The position numbers were made by a program, and so were the translations under genes. Shown one piece after another: positions 6,645 to 7,502 of a stretch of 7,502 bases of DNA. The stretch is from positions 1-7,502 of the forward strand of contig JACQRE010000011.1 of NCBI GenBank assembly GCA_016206585.1. The letters run 5' to 3'. This DNA comes from Candidatus Omnitrophota bacterium (GTDB lineage: Bacteria > Omnitrophota > Gorgyraeia > Aquiviventales > Aquiviventaceae). How positions within the stretch are numbered: position 1 is the first letter of the stretch; each line of letters opens with the position of its first letter. The notes beneath the pieces were generated by a model. That model searched no databases, had not been told where the DNA came from, and saw only the letters and a program-made list of their open reading frames with translations.

Positions 6645-7432
6645 CAGATGAGATCCGCGAATTTGACTTCGACCTGCTTGAAATACCGGTACGCCGCCAC
6701 GCACAGCAACAGCGCCACCGCCAGGCTGCCGCCCAGCACGCCGACATCCGGTGCCGTGCCGTGCAGGATCGCCTTGCGGAACCCGTCGATCACCATGGCC
6801 ATGGGGTTGAGCTGATACCAGGGCCGCAGGTTCTCCGGCACCTGGGACACCGAGTAGATGACCGGCGAGGCGAAGAGCAGGAGCTGGACGCTCAGGGGCA
6901 CGAGGTACTTGACGTCCCGGTAGAACACGTTGGAGGCCGCGATGAACAGCCCCGCGCCCAGCACGAAGATCAGCTCCACCAGAAAGAGCGCCGGCACCCA
7001 GAGCAGGCTTGCCGTGAACGGAATGCGGTACCACGCCATCATGCCCACGAAGATCGCGGAGGCGATCAGGAAGTCCACCACGCAGGCCAAAATCGACGCC
7101 GCCGGGAAGATTTCCCGCGGGAAGTAGATCTTCTTCACGAGGTTCATGTTCCCCGAGATCGAGGTCGTCGCGAACGACAGGCTGGTTTGGAAGAACATCC
7201 ACGGCACCATGGCGCAGTAGAGGAAGATCGTGTGCGGCATCCCCTCTGACACCGCCTCGCGAAAGACCAGCGACTTCACGCCGGCGAGGATGAGCATGAA
7301 CGCGAGCGGCTGCGCGACGGCCCAGGCCGCGCCCAGGAACGTCTGCTTGTAGCGCACCTGGATGTCGCGCAGCGTCATCGCGATCAGCAGGTCTTTGAAT
7401 TGTCCCAATCGCTTCAGGTCACTCCACATCAT
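6644..7432 (-). CDS. wzm: Polysaccharide ABC exporter permease (ABC-2 type, Wzm-like)
   Basis: 262-residue inner-membrane permease, the usual length for Wzm/TagG/KpsM-like ABC-2 transporters, with six hydrophobic segments (about 33-57, 67-90, 111-134, 143-167, 177-195, 230-248). Family features include LLIAMTLRDIQVRYKQTFLG (15-34), KKIYFPREIFP (100-110), the segment 168-194 running NVFYRDVKYL to FASPVIYS, and LNPMAMVIDGFR (208-219). It forms the channel for the ATPase encoded immediately downstream (TGATG overlap). Two tandem ATG codons (7432 and 7429) follow GGAG at 7440-7437 with spacings of 4 and 7 nt, so the true start may be 7429. The frame also remains open upstream, with a GTG at 7477 and no stop before the window edge, but those residues (APRQDPRPRRLWRT) are not membrane-protein-like and GTG 7477 lacks a clear RBS. 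Confidence 0.92.
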   Translation of the reverse strand: MMWSDLKRLGQFKDLLIAMTLRDIQVRYKQTFLGAAWAVAQPLAFMLILAGVKSLVFREAVSEGMPHTIFLYCAMVPWMFFQTSLSFATTSISGNMNLVKKIYFPREIFPAASILACVVDFLIASAIFVGMMAWYRIPFTASLLWVPALFLVELIFVLGAGLFIAASNVFYRDVKYLVPLSVQLLLFASPVIYSVSQVPENLRPWYQLNPMAMVIDGFRKAILHGTAPDVGVLGGSLAVALLLCVAAYRYFKQVEVKFADLI

Positions 7433-7502
7433 CGTTCTCCACAATCTTCGAGGGCGTGGGTCCTGCCGCGGTGCCACCCCGCGCGTCCTCGGGCCGTCGG
7501 AC
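7419..7502 (-). CDS. Possible C-terminal tail of an unidentified upstream gene (partial)
   Basis: From the right edge one minus-strand frame stays open for 27 codons and ends at TGA 7421-7419, reading ...GPTPSKIVENDDVE, with mostly G/C third positions. It would overlap the permease start by about 11-14 nt. A second frame is also open and ends at TGA 7431-7429 (...RTHALEDCGER), which would make an ATGA overlap with ATG 7432 like other junctions in this operon. The dense packing makes an upstream gene likely, but the piece is too short to identify or to choose between frames. Confidence 0.3.
   Translation of the reverse strand, partial: VRRPEDARGGTAAGPTPSKIVENDDVE
7437..7440 (-). promoter_or_regulatory. 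RBS of the ABC permease gene
   Basis: GGAG on the coding strand lies 4 nt before ATG 7432 and 7 nt before ATG 7429. It decides the start in favour of this tandem ATG over the upstream GTG at 7477. Confidence 0.55.

Noticed and set aside
6645..7202. N-terminal extension of the ATPase frame up to 7202
   Set aside because: It lies wholly inside the permease gene in another frame, its sequence is not ABC-like, and the ATPase homology begins right at ATG 6644.
7433..7477. GTG start of the permease at 7477
   Set aside because: No clear Shine-Dalgarno precedes it, and the added 15 residues are Arg/Pro-rich; GGAG correctly spaced before the tandem ATG at 7432/7429 is preferred.
1..7502. CRISPR arrays, tRNA or rRNA genes, insertion sequences with transposase
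   Set aside because: No regularly spaced direct repeats, no tRNA-like cloverleaf or rRNA-like segments and no transposase-like protein were seen; almost all of the window is accounted for by minus-strand coding sequence.

Overview
The window is a stretch of one tightly packed surface-polysaccharide operon read entirely on the minus strand. High GC content, strongly G/C-ended codons, ATGA and TGATG gene overlaps and Shine-Dalgarno-like starts indicate a high-GC bacterium. A Wzm/Wzt-type exporter, an O-antigen polymerase/ligase-like protein and a flippase fit a Gram-negative-type envelope, but I cannot name the phylum from sequence alone.

In the direction of transcription (right to left) the order is: a possible tail of an unidentified upstream gene at the right edge (7419-7502, weak); an ABC-2 type polysaccharide exporter permease (about 6644-7432); its ATPase with an extra C-terminal glycan-recognition-like domain (5391-6644); a very long protein fusing a Wzx-like flippase to a GT4 glycosyltransferase (2794-5394); an O-antigen ligase/polymerase-like membrane protein (1172-2794); an 85-nt intergenic gap with striking structure; and an SGNH/GDSL-type hydrolase that runs off the left edge (1-1086). 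The hydrolase is easy to miss because its stop codon lies outside the window; I read it by reverse-translating the left kilobase.

The first three internal gene junctions overlap by 1, 4 and 1 nt, so translation is probably coupled. The fourth junction breaks the pattern. It holds an 88-bp sequence bounded by perfect 16-bp inverted repeats. In the transcript, the upstream arm begins at the last base of the ligase stop codon, and the downstream arm contains the RBS and first two start-codon bases of the hydrolase gene. Two further 7-bp hairpins fill the loop. The same segment is flanked by a 3-bp direct repeat (TGA on the coding strand), and removing it with one repeat copy would leave a perfect ATGA overlap like those elsewhere in the operon. 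It may therefore be a small MITE-like insertion that became, or acts as, a translation switch.

Together the genes suggest lipid-linked glycan assembly (GT4), membrane translocation (flippase and/or ABC exporter), polymerisation or ligation on the far side of the membrane, and removal or transfer of acyl groups by the SGNH protein. Having both a Wzx-like flippase and an ABC exporter in one operon is unusual, since these normally represent alternative export routes.
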